This document shows positions 7,432 through 16,384 of a stretch of 64,000 nt of DNA, piece after piece (positions within the stretch are counted from its first letter, which is position 1; each line of letters opens with the position of its first letter). The notes under the pieces were generated by a model, which made no database searches, was not told the DNA's origin, and saw nothing but the letters and a program-made list of their open reading frames with translations. The position numbers and the translations under genes are program-made. Origin of the DNA: Rheinheimera hassiensis (lineage in GTDB: Bacteria > Pseudomonadota > Gammaproteobacteria > Enterobacterales > Alteromonadaceae); the NCBI RefSeq assembly GCF_022436675.1, contig NZ_JAKUJZ010000002.1, forward strand, positions 1-64,000, written 5' to 3'.

Positions 7432-8808
7432 ATGCAAGTCGTAACACCCGTTCAGCCGCAGCATTCTGTCGCTGGCGCATTTTGGCGTTTTGCCATTCCG
7501 TCTATCGTGGCCATGTTAGTCAGCGGTTTGTATCAAATTATTGATGGCTTTTTTGTCGGCCACTTTGTTGGTGCCAGCGGGCTGGCAGGCATCAATATGG
7601 CAATACCACTGCTGGGTTTAATTATGGGCTTTGGTTTGCTGGTGGGTATGGGGGGCGGCAGTGTATTGTCTAAATACCGTGGCGAAAACAACCTGGCAGG
7701 CACCCAGGCAACACTGGTTACCGCGCTTGTGTTGGTGGTGTTAATTGGTTTATTCGCCACCCTGGTGTTTATTACCTTTGGTAAAAGCCTGCTAACGCTA
7801 CAAGGCGCAACCGGCATAACGATGGACATGAGCTGGAGCTATGTGCAGATCATGTCGTTTGGGGCGCTTATTTCCATTGGTGCCAGTGCCATGCCGATGC
7901 TGGTACGCAATGACGACAGCCCGAACCTGGCAACGGTATTTATTATCGTCGGTGCCTTAACGAATATTGCGCTGGACTACCTGTTTTTGGCCCATCTGGA
8001 TATGGGATTACAAGGCGCCGCTATCGCTACCTTAATTGCGCAGCTGGCCACCTGTGTGCTGTGCCTGCGGTATTTTATGTCGTCAAAAGCCAAAACCAAA
8101 CTGGCGATAAAGCAATGTGATAAAGCCATTGCCAGCCGTATTGTGCAGTTAGGTTCGTCAAATCTGGTGATGTTTATCTATTTCAGCTTTGTTATGGCGT
8201 TTCATAACAAGCAATTTATGGCCTATGGTGATACCACGCAATTGGCGGCCTTTGCAATTGTCGGTTATTTAGCCAGCTGTTACTACTTCTTTGCCGAGGG
8301 CTTGGTAAGCGGCTTGCAGCCGCCGGTAAGCTACTACTTAGGCGCCAAACAATACAAACGCATTACGCAAACGGTAAAACTGGCGTTTTCTGTCACTGTA
8401 GGCTCGGGTATTGCTATGGTGATACTGCTTAATCTTTTTCCGCAGCTGTTTATCGGCATTTTTACCAGCGGCAACGAGGCATTGCTTGAGGCAAGTAAAA
8501 ACGGTATCCGGCTGCATTTGATGGCACTGTTTTTAGATGGCTTCCTGTTTATGGCTGCTATTTACTTTGTTGCCGTTGGTAAGAGCGGCCAGGCGCTGTT
8601 TGTATCTCTGGGCAATATACTCATTCAGCTGCCATTTTTGTTTATTTTGCCGAAGTTCCTTGGCATTGATGGTGTTTGGCTGGCCGTGCCGTTATCCAAC
8701 ATCGCCTTTGTATTGATTGTACTGCCGATGCTATTGGTTAACCTCAAAGGCCTGATGCAACTGCATAAAAAGCAGAGCAATACAAATAGGCTTGTGGCTC
8801 ATTGCTAA
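7432..8808 (+). CDS. MATE-family multidrug/sodium efflux transporter
   Basis: 458 residues from ATG 7432; an in-frame ATG at 7399 would add 11 residues and neither has a clear ribosome site. Twelve hydrophobic helices form two MatE repeats: the first begins FAIPSIVAMLVSGLYQIIDG with FFVGHFVGASGLAGINMAIP, the second begins VQLGSSNLVMFIYFSFVMAF. MATE proteins export cationic drugs or metabolites using sodium or proton gradients. Expression is probably controlled by the divergent LysR regulator. The substrate cannot be inferred. Confidence 0.92.
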   Translation: MQVVTPVQPQHSVAGAFWRFAIPSIVAMLVSGLYQIIDGFFVGHFVGASGLAGINMAIPLLGLIMGFGLLVGMGGGSVLSKYRGENNLAGTQATLVTALVLVVLIGLFATLVFITFGKSLLTLQGATGITMDMSWSYVQIMSFGALISIGASAMPMLVRNDDSPNLATVFIIVGALTNIALDYLFLAHLDMGLQGAAIATLIAQLATCVLCLRYFMSSKAKTKLAIKQCDKAIASRIVQLGSSNLVMFIYFSFVMAFHNKQFMAYGDTTQLAAFAIVGYLASCYYFFAEGLVSGLQPPVSYYLGAKQYKRITQTVKLAFSVTVGSGIAMVILLNLFPQLFIGIFTSGNEALLEASKNGIRLHLMALFLDGFLFMAAIYFVAVGKSGQALFVSLGNILIQLPFLFILPKFLGIDGVWLAVPLSNIAFVLIVLPMLLVNLKGLMQLHKKQSNTNRLVAHC

Positions 8809-9003
8809 TAAAATACTGCTGGTGCTGCAGCGCTACCAAATAAAACTGACAGCAGAATTGATGAGAACTAGACTAATATAATCACTCAGCGTAAAGTGTC
8901 GGCGAAAATTACGGTTAACAGACGGCCGGAGCTCCCCCTGGCTTATTTTTCGGAATAACCGCAATACGCAGTTGTTATATTAAATAGCTCAGTGAGTAAC
9001 GCT

Positions 9004-9978
9004 ATGATCAATCAGCTACAGCAAAAATATCAACTGTCGTTATTGTTGCTACTGAGTTGTGTAGCGGTGCTGGGCGTTTTTCCGTTTGTAGTTATTCGTT
9101 ATTTTGAAGGCAACATCACTGCTGCGATCATTGATATGACTTTAGTAGTAGGGATGATCGCTTTAGTTGCTTATGCACATTACTCCAAAAAAATCCGTCT
9201 TATTAGCGCTATATTAGCGCTATTTATTAATATTGGTGTTGTAGCAATTGTTGTAGCAAACGGTATAAACAGCTTCCTGTGGGTTTACCCTGTATTTGCA
9301 AGCACCTTTATTCTGGTAAAACCGATGGAGGCCTTTGGCATAAATATGGTCGCTGGAGCTTCTCTGATAGCGCTATCTGATATTTTTGATACCGTTTCAA
9401 TGGGCTCCTTCATTGTAACGATATTGATGTTATCAATAAGCGCCTTTGTTTATGCCAGCCATGGTGTAAAACAGTTTCGTTTGCTCAAAGCGCTAAATAC
9501 TGTTGATGCATTAACCGGTGCATTTAATCGCCGGGCTATGAGTTCAGATATACAAGCCGCTTTATATAATGCCGAGCGTAGCGGTATTAAGCAGTTATTA
9601 GCCATTGTAGATTTAGATCACTTTAAGGCCGTTAATGATAAATACGGCCATGCTGTTGGCGATCAGGTGCTAAAAGACTTTGTTAGCATTACCACATCAC
9701 ATATTCGAAAATACGATCGGCTTTACCGGTTTGGTGGGGAAGAGTTTGTGTTGTTAATGCTTCAAAGCGGTGAGCAACAACATGCGTTTGTTGATAATCT
9801 CAGAGCGGCTATTAGAACAGACCTGAAAACACCAGATGGTGAAGCGATAACGGTGTCATTTGGTGTTGCTGCCTGGGTGCCGGGTACTACAGAGGCTAGT
9901 TGGCTAAAACGTGCAGACGACGCGCTTTATTTGGCAAAAGAAAGTGGTCGTGACCTCGCCGTATTCAGCAATCACTAG
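9004..9978 (+). CDS. Membrane-anchored diguanylate cyclase (GGDEF)
   Basis: 324 residues from ATG 9004; GTG 8992 would add four residues. About six hydrophobic segments fill residues 10-160. The GGDEF domain begins VDALTGAFNRRAM, with VDLDHFKAVNDKYGHAVGD for metal and GTP binding. The active-site loop is GGEEF, preceded by RKYD exactly five residues upstream, so both the catalytic loop and the inhibitory I-site look intact. The enzyme should make cyclic-di-GMP. No EAL domain is present. The N-terminal sensor is of the simple multi-pass type. Confidence 0.93.
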   Translation: MINQLQQKYQLSLLLLLSCVAVLGVFPFVVIRYFEGNITAAIIDMTLVVGMIALVAYAHYSKKIRLISAILALFINIGVVAIVVANGINSFLWVYPVFASTFILVKPMEAFGINMVAGASLIALSDIFDTVSMGSFIVTILMLSISAFVYASHGVKQFRLLKALNTVDALTGAFNRRAMSSDIQAALYNAERSGIKQLLAIVDLDHFKAVNDKYGHAVGDQVLKDFVSITTSHIRKYDRLYRFGGEEFVLLMLQSGEQQHAFVDNLRAAIRTDLKTPDGEAITVSFGVAAWVPGTTEASWLKRADDALYLAKESGRDLAVFSNH

Positions 9979-10100
9979 CCGGCAACCACTAGCCAGTAAC
10001 CATAAAGGGCACCTTGCGCAACGCACAAAGCAAACCCTTAAACCAAAACCTTTCACCTGCAATATAGAGATGTCTGAAACCGCACTGGGTTTTCTGCGCC

Positions 10101-10754
10101 TCAGTTAACAGCTAACTCTGCTAATATCTGCTTAATTTTCGTCATATGCTGAATTTCAATCACTTTGGCTGACGGGCTGGTTTCATTATGCAGGTTATAG
10201 AAAATGGTGGTCATACCGGCGGCGACACCGGCGTTTACGCCCGGCAGGCTGTCTTCAATAACCACACATTGCTCTGGTTTTACGCCTAACCGCGCTGCCG
10301 CGTGCAGGTACAGGCGTGGGTCGGGTTTAAAAATATCAATATCATAAGCACTGTAAATATGGCCGTTAAAAAATGGCAGCAACTGGCAGCGGCTAAGCGC
10401 CTGCTGCAGCTTACTTTGCGGGCCATTGCTTACCACCGCGCATGGCCAGCCCTGTTGTTGCACCCAGGCCAGCAGTTCCGGCACACCTGCTACCGGCTGC
10501 AATTGTTGCTCAAACAATTCGGCTACTTTAGCGCGGTACCAGGCTTCGGCGTCGTTATCCAGCGTTATATTGTGCACAGCAGCTAACTGGTCAAAAATAC
10601 GTTGCAGTTCACCGCCGCGGTAGTCACGCATTAAATCTGCGACATTCAACTGTACATCATAGCGGGCAAATAGCAGTGCCAGTGCCTGGTTACACAACCA
10701 CTCGCTGTCTACTAAGGTGCCGTCGCTGTCAAACAGCAGGCAAAGCTTTGTCAT
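10101..10754 (-). CDS. HAD phosphatase, YieH-like (6-phosphogluconate phosphatase group)
   Basis: 217 residues. Motif I is FDSDGTLVDS (nucleophile Asp and general acid Asp), motif II is VVSNGPQSK, motif III Lys is in FKPDPRLYLHAA, and motif IV is VIEDSLPGV. The arrangement of motifs and phrases such as VVSNGP and FKPDP strongly resemble E. coli YieH, reported to dephosphorylate 6-phosphogluconate. The cap is the small helical type of the beta-phosphoglucomutase subgroup. It lies 9 bases downstream of the GH92 gene on the same strand and so probably belongs to its operon. Confidence 0.85.
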   Translation of the reverse strand: MTKLCLLFDSDGTLVDSEWLCNQALALLFARYDVQLNVADLMRDYRGGELQRIFDQLAAVHNITLDNDAEAWYRAKVAELFEQQLQPVAGVPELLAWVQQQGWPCAVVSNGPQSKLQQALSRCQLLPFFNGHIYSAYDIDIFKPDPRLYLHAAARLGVKPEQCVVIEDSLPGVNAGVAAGMTTIFYNLHNETSPSAKVIEIQHMTKIKQILAELAVN

Positions 10755-10763
10755 TGGTATCCT

Positions 10764-13172
10764 TTAATGCTTAAGGTTCTTGTTCGGTTTGTCCGACATC
10801 ATCAGCTCAAGTTGGCCACCGGCGACAATTTCACTATGGTACAAAAAGCTGCGTGCTAGTGGTTTACCGTTTAGTTTTATACTTTGGATATAAGGCCGGT
10901 CGGCGCCATTTTGCAGGGCTTTAATGACAAATTTCTGGCCGGGGTAGTGGTTTTGGTCCAGTGTAATGCTGATTTCATCAAATAATGGGCTGCCAATATA
11001 GTAGATAGGATCGGCTTCAGTGCCGCCGGTTAGCTGAAACAAGCCAATTTTTAGTAGCACCGCCAGGCTGCCCATTAAGCCCTGATCTTCATCGCCGTTG
11101 TAACCACGCTCTGGCGATAAATCACTGTAAACCGCATCTACCACCCGGCGTGACCAATATTGTGTTAGCCAGGGCGCACCGGCAGCGCTAAAGATAAACG
11201 CTGTTTGCATACTGGGCTGGTTGCCGTAGTTAATCGGAATACGGCGGTACTCCGGGTGGGTTTCATGCGCATGGGCAGTGCCTGCGGTAAAGCCTTGCTG
11301 TTCGGCAATTTCAAAGGCAGTGTTTAATTTGCTAATCAGCTTATCTTTACCGCCCATTAGTTTGGCCAATCCGGCAATATCATGCGGTACAAACCAGGTA
11401 CCCTGGGCGGCATTGGCTTCCACAAAGCCATTTTCATATTCAAAAGGGTCAAACGGTTGCTGCCAGCTGCCGTCAGTATTGCGTGGCCGCATATAGCCGC
11501 TTTGTTGATCAAACTGGTTACGGTAATTCTGAGCCCGAAGGCTGAACACTTTATAATCTGCAGTCTTACCCAGCGCTTTGGCCAGTTGCGCCAGTGCATG
11601 ATCCTGAAAGCTGTATTCCAGAGTTTGGCCCGGGCCACGACGATGGCTGCCATAATTGCTTTCATCGGCTGGCAGCGGATAGGGGATATAACCCTGTTTA
11701 AGATAATAACGCATACCGCCACCCGTGCTGCTGTAATGTTCATAACCGGCGCGGGCCATTACGCCTTCTAAACTGTGGTTTTTCTTTATTGCCTGATAAG
11801 CCAGCTCTACGTCAAAATCGCGCAGACCTTTTTGATAATTAGATACCAGAAACGGTGTAGTAGGCGAGCCTGTCATCACTAACGTATCCTGCCCGCCGGA
11901 GGGGCCGCGGGGAATAAAGCCGCTGTCGTTATAATACTGCAGCAGGCTATTGCCCATATCGGAGGCAATTTGCGGGTAAGCCAGTGGCCACAGCGTGGCA
12001 ATAGTCCATTGTGCACCCCAGAACGAATCGGAATTATGCTGGTTAAATTTAGGCTGGCCCTGCTCGTTTAGCGGTAACTGACCAAGGCGGGTCTGCTGGC
12101 CTGAATTATCCGGATACTGGCCGTTAACGTCAGAAATAGCGCGACGGCCTTGTAAGGCATGCCACAAATCGGTGTAAAAACGCCGTTGCTGCTGCAAACT
12201 GCCGCCTTTAATCTGAATATTGCTAAGCAGGCTATTCCATTGCTGCCTGGCTTCTTGCTGCACGCGGGTAAAATCCCAGTGCGGCAGTTCTGTCGCCATA
12301 TTCAGCTTAGCGTTTTCTGCTGATACGTACGAAATAGCCACTTTCATCAGCGTCGGTGCGCTTTGGCCTGTTAGCTGCACTACAACACCGGCGTTATCAC
12401 CGTTCACGCCTTGTACATTGTTAAATACCATATTGCCACGCCAGGCATCCAGTTTGGCAATAGGTTGATTAAACTGAGCATAGAAATACACTCTGACCGG
12501 TTTGGTACGCCGCTCGGTACCCTGATTAGTAATAAAACCGGCTAAGCTGTTTTCGTCCTGCAGCCAGGCTTCCGCGTGGCCCAGTTGCGAAGGGCCCATC
12601 AGGCCGCCTAATTGAAACAGCACTTGTTGCGGCTGATCGTTGGCATAACGGTACTGATGAAAGCCCACCCGCGAAGTGGCGGTTAAGGCGACATCTAACT
12701 GATAACGCTGCAGATGTAACTGGTGAAAGCCGGGTTGCACCACTTCGCCCTGATGCGAAAATGCTGAGGCGTAGTCCTGTTTTAGCGTGGCAAGCGGTGC
12801 CGTGCTGGACAGCGGCATTACCGATAAACCAGCCAGCTGCCATTCATGAATATGGTTAAAACCCTGCACGGTGTCTGAGTTATAGCGGTAGCCGCTGCCC
12901 CATTCACCCACTTGCTCGGTGTCGGGGAACAGGCTGACCATACCAAAAGGCCGGGCCGCTGAGCTAAAGTAAAACCAGCGGCTGTTAGCGGTGTCCAGAT
13001 AGGGATATACCAGCTCTACCGGCTGCAGCTCTGGCTCTGCCGCACTTGCGGCCAGACAACTGAGCAACCCGGTAGCAAACAGCACCAAGCCCAGTAGCAG
13101 GCTTTGCAATTTGCCAGCAGCAAAGCGGTGACGGTCTGAGTTAAAACTAAACAGCTTACAGCTAAACAACAT
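10764..13172 (-). CDS. GH92 alpha-mannosidase, secreted
   Basis: 802 residues from ATG 13172. A longer frame to 13349 exists but overlaps the gntR gene, and the operator-like site at 13218-13230 favours the shorter start. A signal peptide ends LLSCLAASAAEPE, possibly a lipobox at LLSC. The N-terminal GH92 beta domain shows PYLDTANSRWFYFSSAARPFG and GYRYNSDTVQGFNHIHEWQLAG. The catalytic barrel carries FWGAQWTIATLWPLAYP and GYNGDEDQGLMGSLAVL, then YYIGSPLFDEISI. GH92 enzymes are calcium-dependent exo-alpha-mannosidases, mostly alpha-1,2. The gene faces away from the mannose-use operon and shares its operator type. Confidence 0.88.
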   Translation of the reverse strand: MLFSCKLFSFNSDRHRFAAGKLQSLLLGLVLFATGLLSCLAASAAEPELQPVELVYPYLDTANSRWFYFSSAARPFGMVSLFPDTEQVGEWGSGYRYNSDTVQGFNHIHEWQLAGLSVMPLSSTAPLATLKQDYASAFSHQGEVVQPGFHQLHLQRYQLDVALTATSRVGFHQYRYANDQPQQVLFQLGGLMGPSQLGHAEAWLQDENSLAGFITNQGTERRTKPVRVYFYAQFNQPIAKLDAWRGNMVFNNVQGVNGDNAGVVVQLTGQSAPTLMKVAISYVSAENAKLNMATELPHWDFTRVQQEARQQWNSLLSNIQIKGGSLQQQRRFYTDLWHALQGRRAISDVNGQYPDNSGQQTRLGQLPLNEQGQPKFNQHNSDSFWGAQWTIATLWPLAYPQIASDMGNSLLQYYNDSGFIPRGPSGGQDTLVMTGSPTTPFLVSNYQKGLRDFDVELAYQAIKKNHSLEGVMARAGYEHYSSTGGGMRYYLKQGYIPYPLPADESNYGSHRRGPGQTLEYSFQDHALAQLAKALGKTADYKVFSLRAQNYRNQFDQQSGYMRPRNTDGSWQQPFDPFEYENGFVEANAAQGTWFVPHDIAGLAKLMGGKDKLISKLNTAFEIAEQQGFTAGTAHAHETHPEYRRIPINYGNQPSMQTAFIFSAAGAPWLTQYWSRRVVDAVYSDLSPERGYNGDEDQGLMGSLAVLLKIGLFQLTGGTEADPIYYIGSPLFDEISITLDQNHYPGQKFVIKALQNGADRPYIQSIKLNGKPLARSFLYHSEIVAGGQLELMMSDKPNKNLKH

Positions 13173-13217
13173 GGGAAATCCGGATTTGTTGTAATACAGA
13201 GTGCTATCTATAACAAA

Positions 13218-13230
13218 TTGGCCTGTCCAG
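13218..13230. promoter_or_regulatory. GntR operator-like site upstream of GH92
   Basis: TTGGCCTGTCCAG matches the pattern TTGGxCxGxCCA of the three sites in front of manD. It lies 46 bases upstream of the GH92 start and just beyond the gntR stop, so GH92 probably has its own promoter under the same regulator. Confidence 0.6.
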
Positions 13231-13252
13231 TTGCAAGTGTGGTTTGTCCGCT

Positions 13253-14002
13253 TTAGTCTGAAATCAGCAGTAAATAAGCCTGAGTTACTTCGCTGATATG
13301 CGCTTGCATAGCAGATCTGGCGCCGTCTGCGTCGCGCCGGCTGATGCACTGATAAATTTTTTCATGCGCCAGAATATTGGGCCCGGCTACCTGTTGCTGA
13401 ATTTTTCGTGCAAATAACCGGCTTAGTTCTGAGCTTTCACGCAGTTGCCACAGCCATTCAATCATCGATTGCAGCGCGCTGTTGCGGGTGGCACTGGCAA
13501 TTAACTGATGAAATTTGCCGTCATAAGCTTCGGCCTCACTGCTTTTTTGTGCCTGTACCAGCAGTGTCATCTGTTGCAGGTAAGCCTTGAGTTTTTGCAG
13601 CTCTTCATTGCTGATGCGTTCAGCTGCCAGCGCAGCGGCATCGCCTTCCAGTAGTAAGCGCGCCTCCATAATTTCCAGTGGGCCGGGGGCGTCGTCAGCC
13701 ACTATTGAGCTTTTCAGACCGTGGCGTTTTTCTGCCGCTTTTTGCACATAAATACCTGACCCTGGACGTATTTCTACCAGACCGGATACCTCCAGCGCGA
13801 TCAGAGCTTCGCGCACTGTCTGGCGGCTTACGTCATAACTTTGTGCCAGATCGCGCTCGGCTGGCAAGCGGGTGCCCGGCTGAAGTTCGCCGGCGCTGAT
13901 CCGCCCGGCCAGCTTTTCGGCAATTTGCAGGTAAAGCCTTGAGCCTACGGGTGTTGAACGCTGTGGGCTGGTATTGGGTGTTAGCTGTACAGTTTTTGTC
14001 AT
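13253..14002 (-). CDS. FadR-type GntR regulator of the mannose/mannonate module
   Basis: 249 residues. The N-terminal winged helix reads LAGRISAGELQPGTRLPAER, then DLAQSYDVSRQTVREALIAL with GLVEIRPGSGIYV, the standard GntR domain. The C-terminal FCD domain has the metal-ligand pattern in DGKFHQLIASATRN, LAHEKIYQ and MQAHISEV. The overall style resembles UxuR/ExuR, which respond to sugar acids. It is divergent from manD, and three TTGGxCxGxCCA sites lie in the gap, consistent with repression relieved by a sugar acid such as mannonate (inference). Confidence 0.9.
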   Translation of the reverse strand: MTKTVQLTPNTSPQRSTPVGSRLYLQIAEKLAGRISAGELQPGTRLPAERDLAQSYDVSRQTVREALIALEVSGLVEIRPGSGIYVQKAAEKRHGLKSSIVADDAPGPLEIMEARLLLEGDAAALAAERISNEELQKLKAYLQQMTLLVQAQKSSEAEAYDGKFHQLIASATRNSALQSMIEWLWQLRESSELSRLFARKIQQQVAGPNILAHEKIYQCISRRDADGARSAMQAHISEVTQAYLLLISD

Positions 14003-14053
14003 CGTACTCTTTCAACAAAATTGGCTTTCAAAAAAATGGGCTTTAAAAAAAAT

Positions 14054-14126
14054 TTGGCCAGACCAATTATTTTTTATTGTAAATTGGACAGTCCAGATGC
14101 TAATGTCTATAAATCGGCCAGACCAA
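14054..14126. promoter_or_regulatory. Three phased GntR operator-like sites
   Basis: TTGGCCAGACCAA at 14054-14066, TTGGACAGTCCAG at 14084-14096 and TCGGCCAGACCAA at 14114-14126. Their starts are exactly 30 bp apart, about three helical turns. A TTGGTC half-site follows at 14136. They lie between the divergent gntR and manD starts. Confidence 0.72.
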
Positions 14127-14173
14127 TTTAGTCGGTTGGTCAGCACTATTCAAGTTTTTAGTTGAGGAACAAT

Positions 14174-15382
14174 ATGAAAATCATTGATGCCAAAGTCATT
14201 GTAACCTGTCCGGGCAGAAATTTTGTTACGCTGAAGATCACCACTGATCAGGGCTTGTATGGTATCGGTGATGCTACCCTTAACGGCCGCGAGCTGGCCG
14301 TTGCCAGTTATTTGCAGGACCATCTGGTGCCGTGTCTGATTGGCCGCGATGCCAGCCAGATTGAGGATATCTGGCAGTTTTTTTACCGTGGTGCTTACTG
14401 GCGCCGTGGCCCGGTGGGCATGACCGCCATCGCGGCTATCGATGTGGCGCTGTGGGATATTAAAGCCAAAGCGGCAGGTATGCCGCTGTATCAGTTGCTT
14501 GGAGGTCGTAGCCGCGATGGCGTTATGGTGTATGGCCATGCCAATGGTCGCGATATTGCTGAAACGGTAGCAGAAGTAGGCAAATACATTGACCTGGGTT
14601 ACAAGGCTATCCGCGCGCAAACCGGCATACCGGGTCTGGCCAGCACTTATGGTGTATCAAAAGACAAAATGTACTACGAACCGGCAGATAATGATTTGCC
14701 GTCAGAAAACCTGTGGTCTACCAGCAAATACCTGAACAGCGTACCCAAGCTGTTTGAAACACTACGCGATACCTATGGTTATGAGCATCATCTGCTGCAC
14801 GACACCCACCACCGCTTAACGCCCATTGAAGCAGCGCAGCTGGGTAAATCGCTGGAGCCCTACAAACTGTTCTGGCTGGAAGATGCCGTTCCGGCAGAGC
14901 TGCAGGAAGGTTTCCGGTTATTCCGCCACCATACCACTACGCCCATAGCGGTGGGTGAGGTGTTTGCCTCTATTCATGATTGTCAGCAACTGATCAGCGA
15001 GCAGCTGATTGACTATATCCGTACCACCATAGTGCACGCCGGCGGTATTACCCATTTGCGCCGCATTGCGCACCTGGCCGAGTTATACCATGTGCGTACC
15101 GGCTTCCATGGTGCTACCGACTTAAGCCCGGTAACCATGGGCGCGGCGCTGCATTTTGATACCTGGGTGCCAAATTTTGGTATTCAGGAATATATGCGCC
15201 ATACCGATGAAACCGACGAGGTGTTCCCGCACGATTACCATTTTGATAATGGCTATCTGAAGGTGGGCGATACCCCGGGCCATGGTGTCGATATCGACGA
15301 AGCCAAAGCGGCGAAATATCCCTACAAACGTGCCTATCTGCCGGTAAACCGGTTAGAAGATGGCACCATGTTTAACTGGTAA
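14174..15382 (+). CDS. manD: D-mannonate dehydratase, enolase superfamily (ManD)
   Basis: 402 residues from ATG 14174; GAGGA just upstream is the ribosome site, so the earlier TTG is not used. The enolase-superfamily barrel carries metal ligands in [17 protein letters not shown] and AVGEVFAS. The ManD-type active-site loop is present: [14 protein letters not shown], with the Arg and Tyr used as catalytic bases in characterised ManDs, and the His of HDTHH. It dehydrates D-mannonate to 2-keto-3-deoxygluconate. First gene of an operon with a fructokinase, an AGE isomerase and an MFS permease. Confidence 0.9.
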   Translation: MKIIDAKVIVTCPGRNFVTLKITTDQGLYGIGDATLNGRELAVASYLQDHLVPCLIGRDASQIEDIWQFFYRGAYWRRGPVGMTAIAAIDVALWDIKAKAAGMPLYQLLGGRSRDGVMVYGHANGRDIAETVAEVGKYIDLGYKAIRAQTGIPGLASTYGVSKDKMYYEPADNDLPSENLWSTSKYLNSVPKLFETLRDTYGYEHHLLHDTHHRLTPIEAAQLGKSLEPYKLFWLEDAVPAELQEGFRLFRHHTTTPIAVGEVFASIHDCQQLISEQLIDYIRTTIVHAGGITHLRRIAHLAELYHVRTGFHGATDLSPVTMGAALHFDTWVPNFGIQEYMRHTDETDEVFPHDYHFDNGYLKVGDTPGHGVDIDEAKAAKYPYKRAYLPVNRLEDGTMFNW

Positions 15383-15388
15383 CCGGCC

Positions 15389-16384
15389 ATGAACAGCAGT
15401 AATAGCGCCACCCGCGCTGTAGTTTGTTTTGGCGAAGCGTTGATTGATTTTATCAGCCAGAGCCAAATACAGTCTGATGGCCTGAGTATTCCATTGTTTG
15501 CCCAGTACCCCGGTGGTGCACCGGCTAATGCTGCTGTGGCAGTGGCGAAGCTGGGCGGTAACGCCCGCTTTGCCGGTCAGGTAGGGCAGGATAGCTTTGG
15601 TTATTTTTTACAACAGGCGCTGCAGCACTATGGGGTGTGTACCGAGCATCTTGTGCTACACCCTACAGCGAAAACCGCACTGGCTTTTGTATCGCATGAC
15701 AGCCATGGCGAGCGCAGTTTCAGCTTTTACCGCGATCAATCTGCTGACCTACTGTATAGCAGTGCGCAAATCCGGCCTGCGTTATTCAGTGCTGCCAGCC
15801 TGCTGCATTTTTGTAGCAACACCTTAGTAGAGCCGGGCATTGCCGGTGTAACAGCAGAGTTACTGCAACAAGCGCGTAATAACGGTTTGTGGCTTAGTTT
15901 TGACGTTAACCTGCGGCACAACCTCTGGCCTGCCGGGCTGGCGGATAAAGAGGTGGTGCGTGGCTTTGTTAACAAAGCGCAGTTACTGAAGTTTTCTCAT
16001 GACGAATTGGCCTACCTGAGCGATAACCCAGAGCAGTATATTCAGCAATTACTGGCGGCAGAGGCGCATCTGGTGGTGATTACCCATGATGACAAACCCG
16101 TACGCTATTTTAGCCGCCATACCCACGGCAGCCTGGCGGTGCCGCGGGTACTGGCGGTAGATACCACCGCTGGCGGTGATGCCTTCATTGGTGGCTTGTT
16201 ATATCAGTTAAGTTTACAGCCGGAGTTGGCGGCTTTTTGCCGTGAAACTGCCGCTATAGAGGCTGCCTTAGCCTTTGCTGCGCGCTGCGGTGCCCATGCC
16301 GTGACCCGTACGGGGGCGTTTCCTGCTTTACCGGTGCTGACCGATGTTGCCGGTGCAGCCTCTGTTGAAGGAACTCAGCTATGA
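15389..16384 (+). CDS. PfkB-family fructokinase/mannokinase
   Basis: 331 residues, 6 bases after manD. The opening VVCFGEALIDFISQ and YPGGAPANAAVAVAKLGG are typical of fructokinases. The anion-hole motif near residue 260 reads DTTAGGDAFIGGLL; the usual form is DTTGAGDAF, so the third Gly and Ala are swapped while the catalytic Asp is kept. It would phosphorylate fructose made from mannose by the next gene's product, giving fructose-6-phosphate. The product overlaps the next gene by four bases (ATGA), indicating coupling. Confidence 0.87.
   Translation: MNSSNSATRAVVCFGEALIDFISQSQIQSDGLSIPLFAQYPGGAPANAAVAVAKLGGNARFAGQVGQDSFGYFLQQALQHYGVCTEHLVLHPTAKTALAFVSHDSHGERSFSFYRDQSADLLYSSAQIRPALFSAASLLHFCSNTLVEPGIAGVTAELLQQARNNGLWLSFDVNLRHNLWPAGLADKEVVRGFVNKAQLLKFSHDELAYLSDNPEQYIQQLLAAEAHLVVITHDDKPVRYFSRHTHGSLAVPRVLAVDTTAGGDAFIGGLLYQLSLQPELAAFCRETAAIEAALAFAARCGAHAVTRTGAFPALPVLTDVAGAASVEGTQL

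Noticed and set aside
11357-11771. Overlapping frames of about 128 residues inside the GH92 gene
   Set aside because: Low-complexity shadows of a clear GH92 coding sequence; no ribosome site and no family likeness.
13173-13349. Longer start for the GH92 protein
   Set aside because: It would overlap gntR, lacks a signal peptide at the start, and crosses the operator-like site; ATG 13172 gives a normal exported enzyme.
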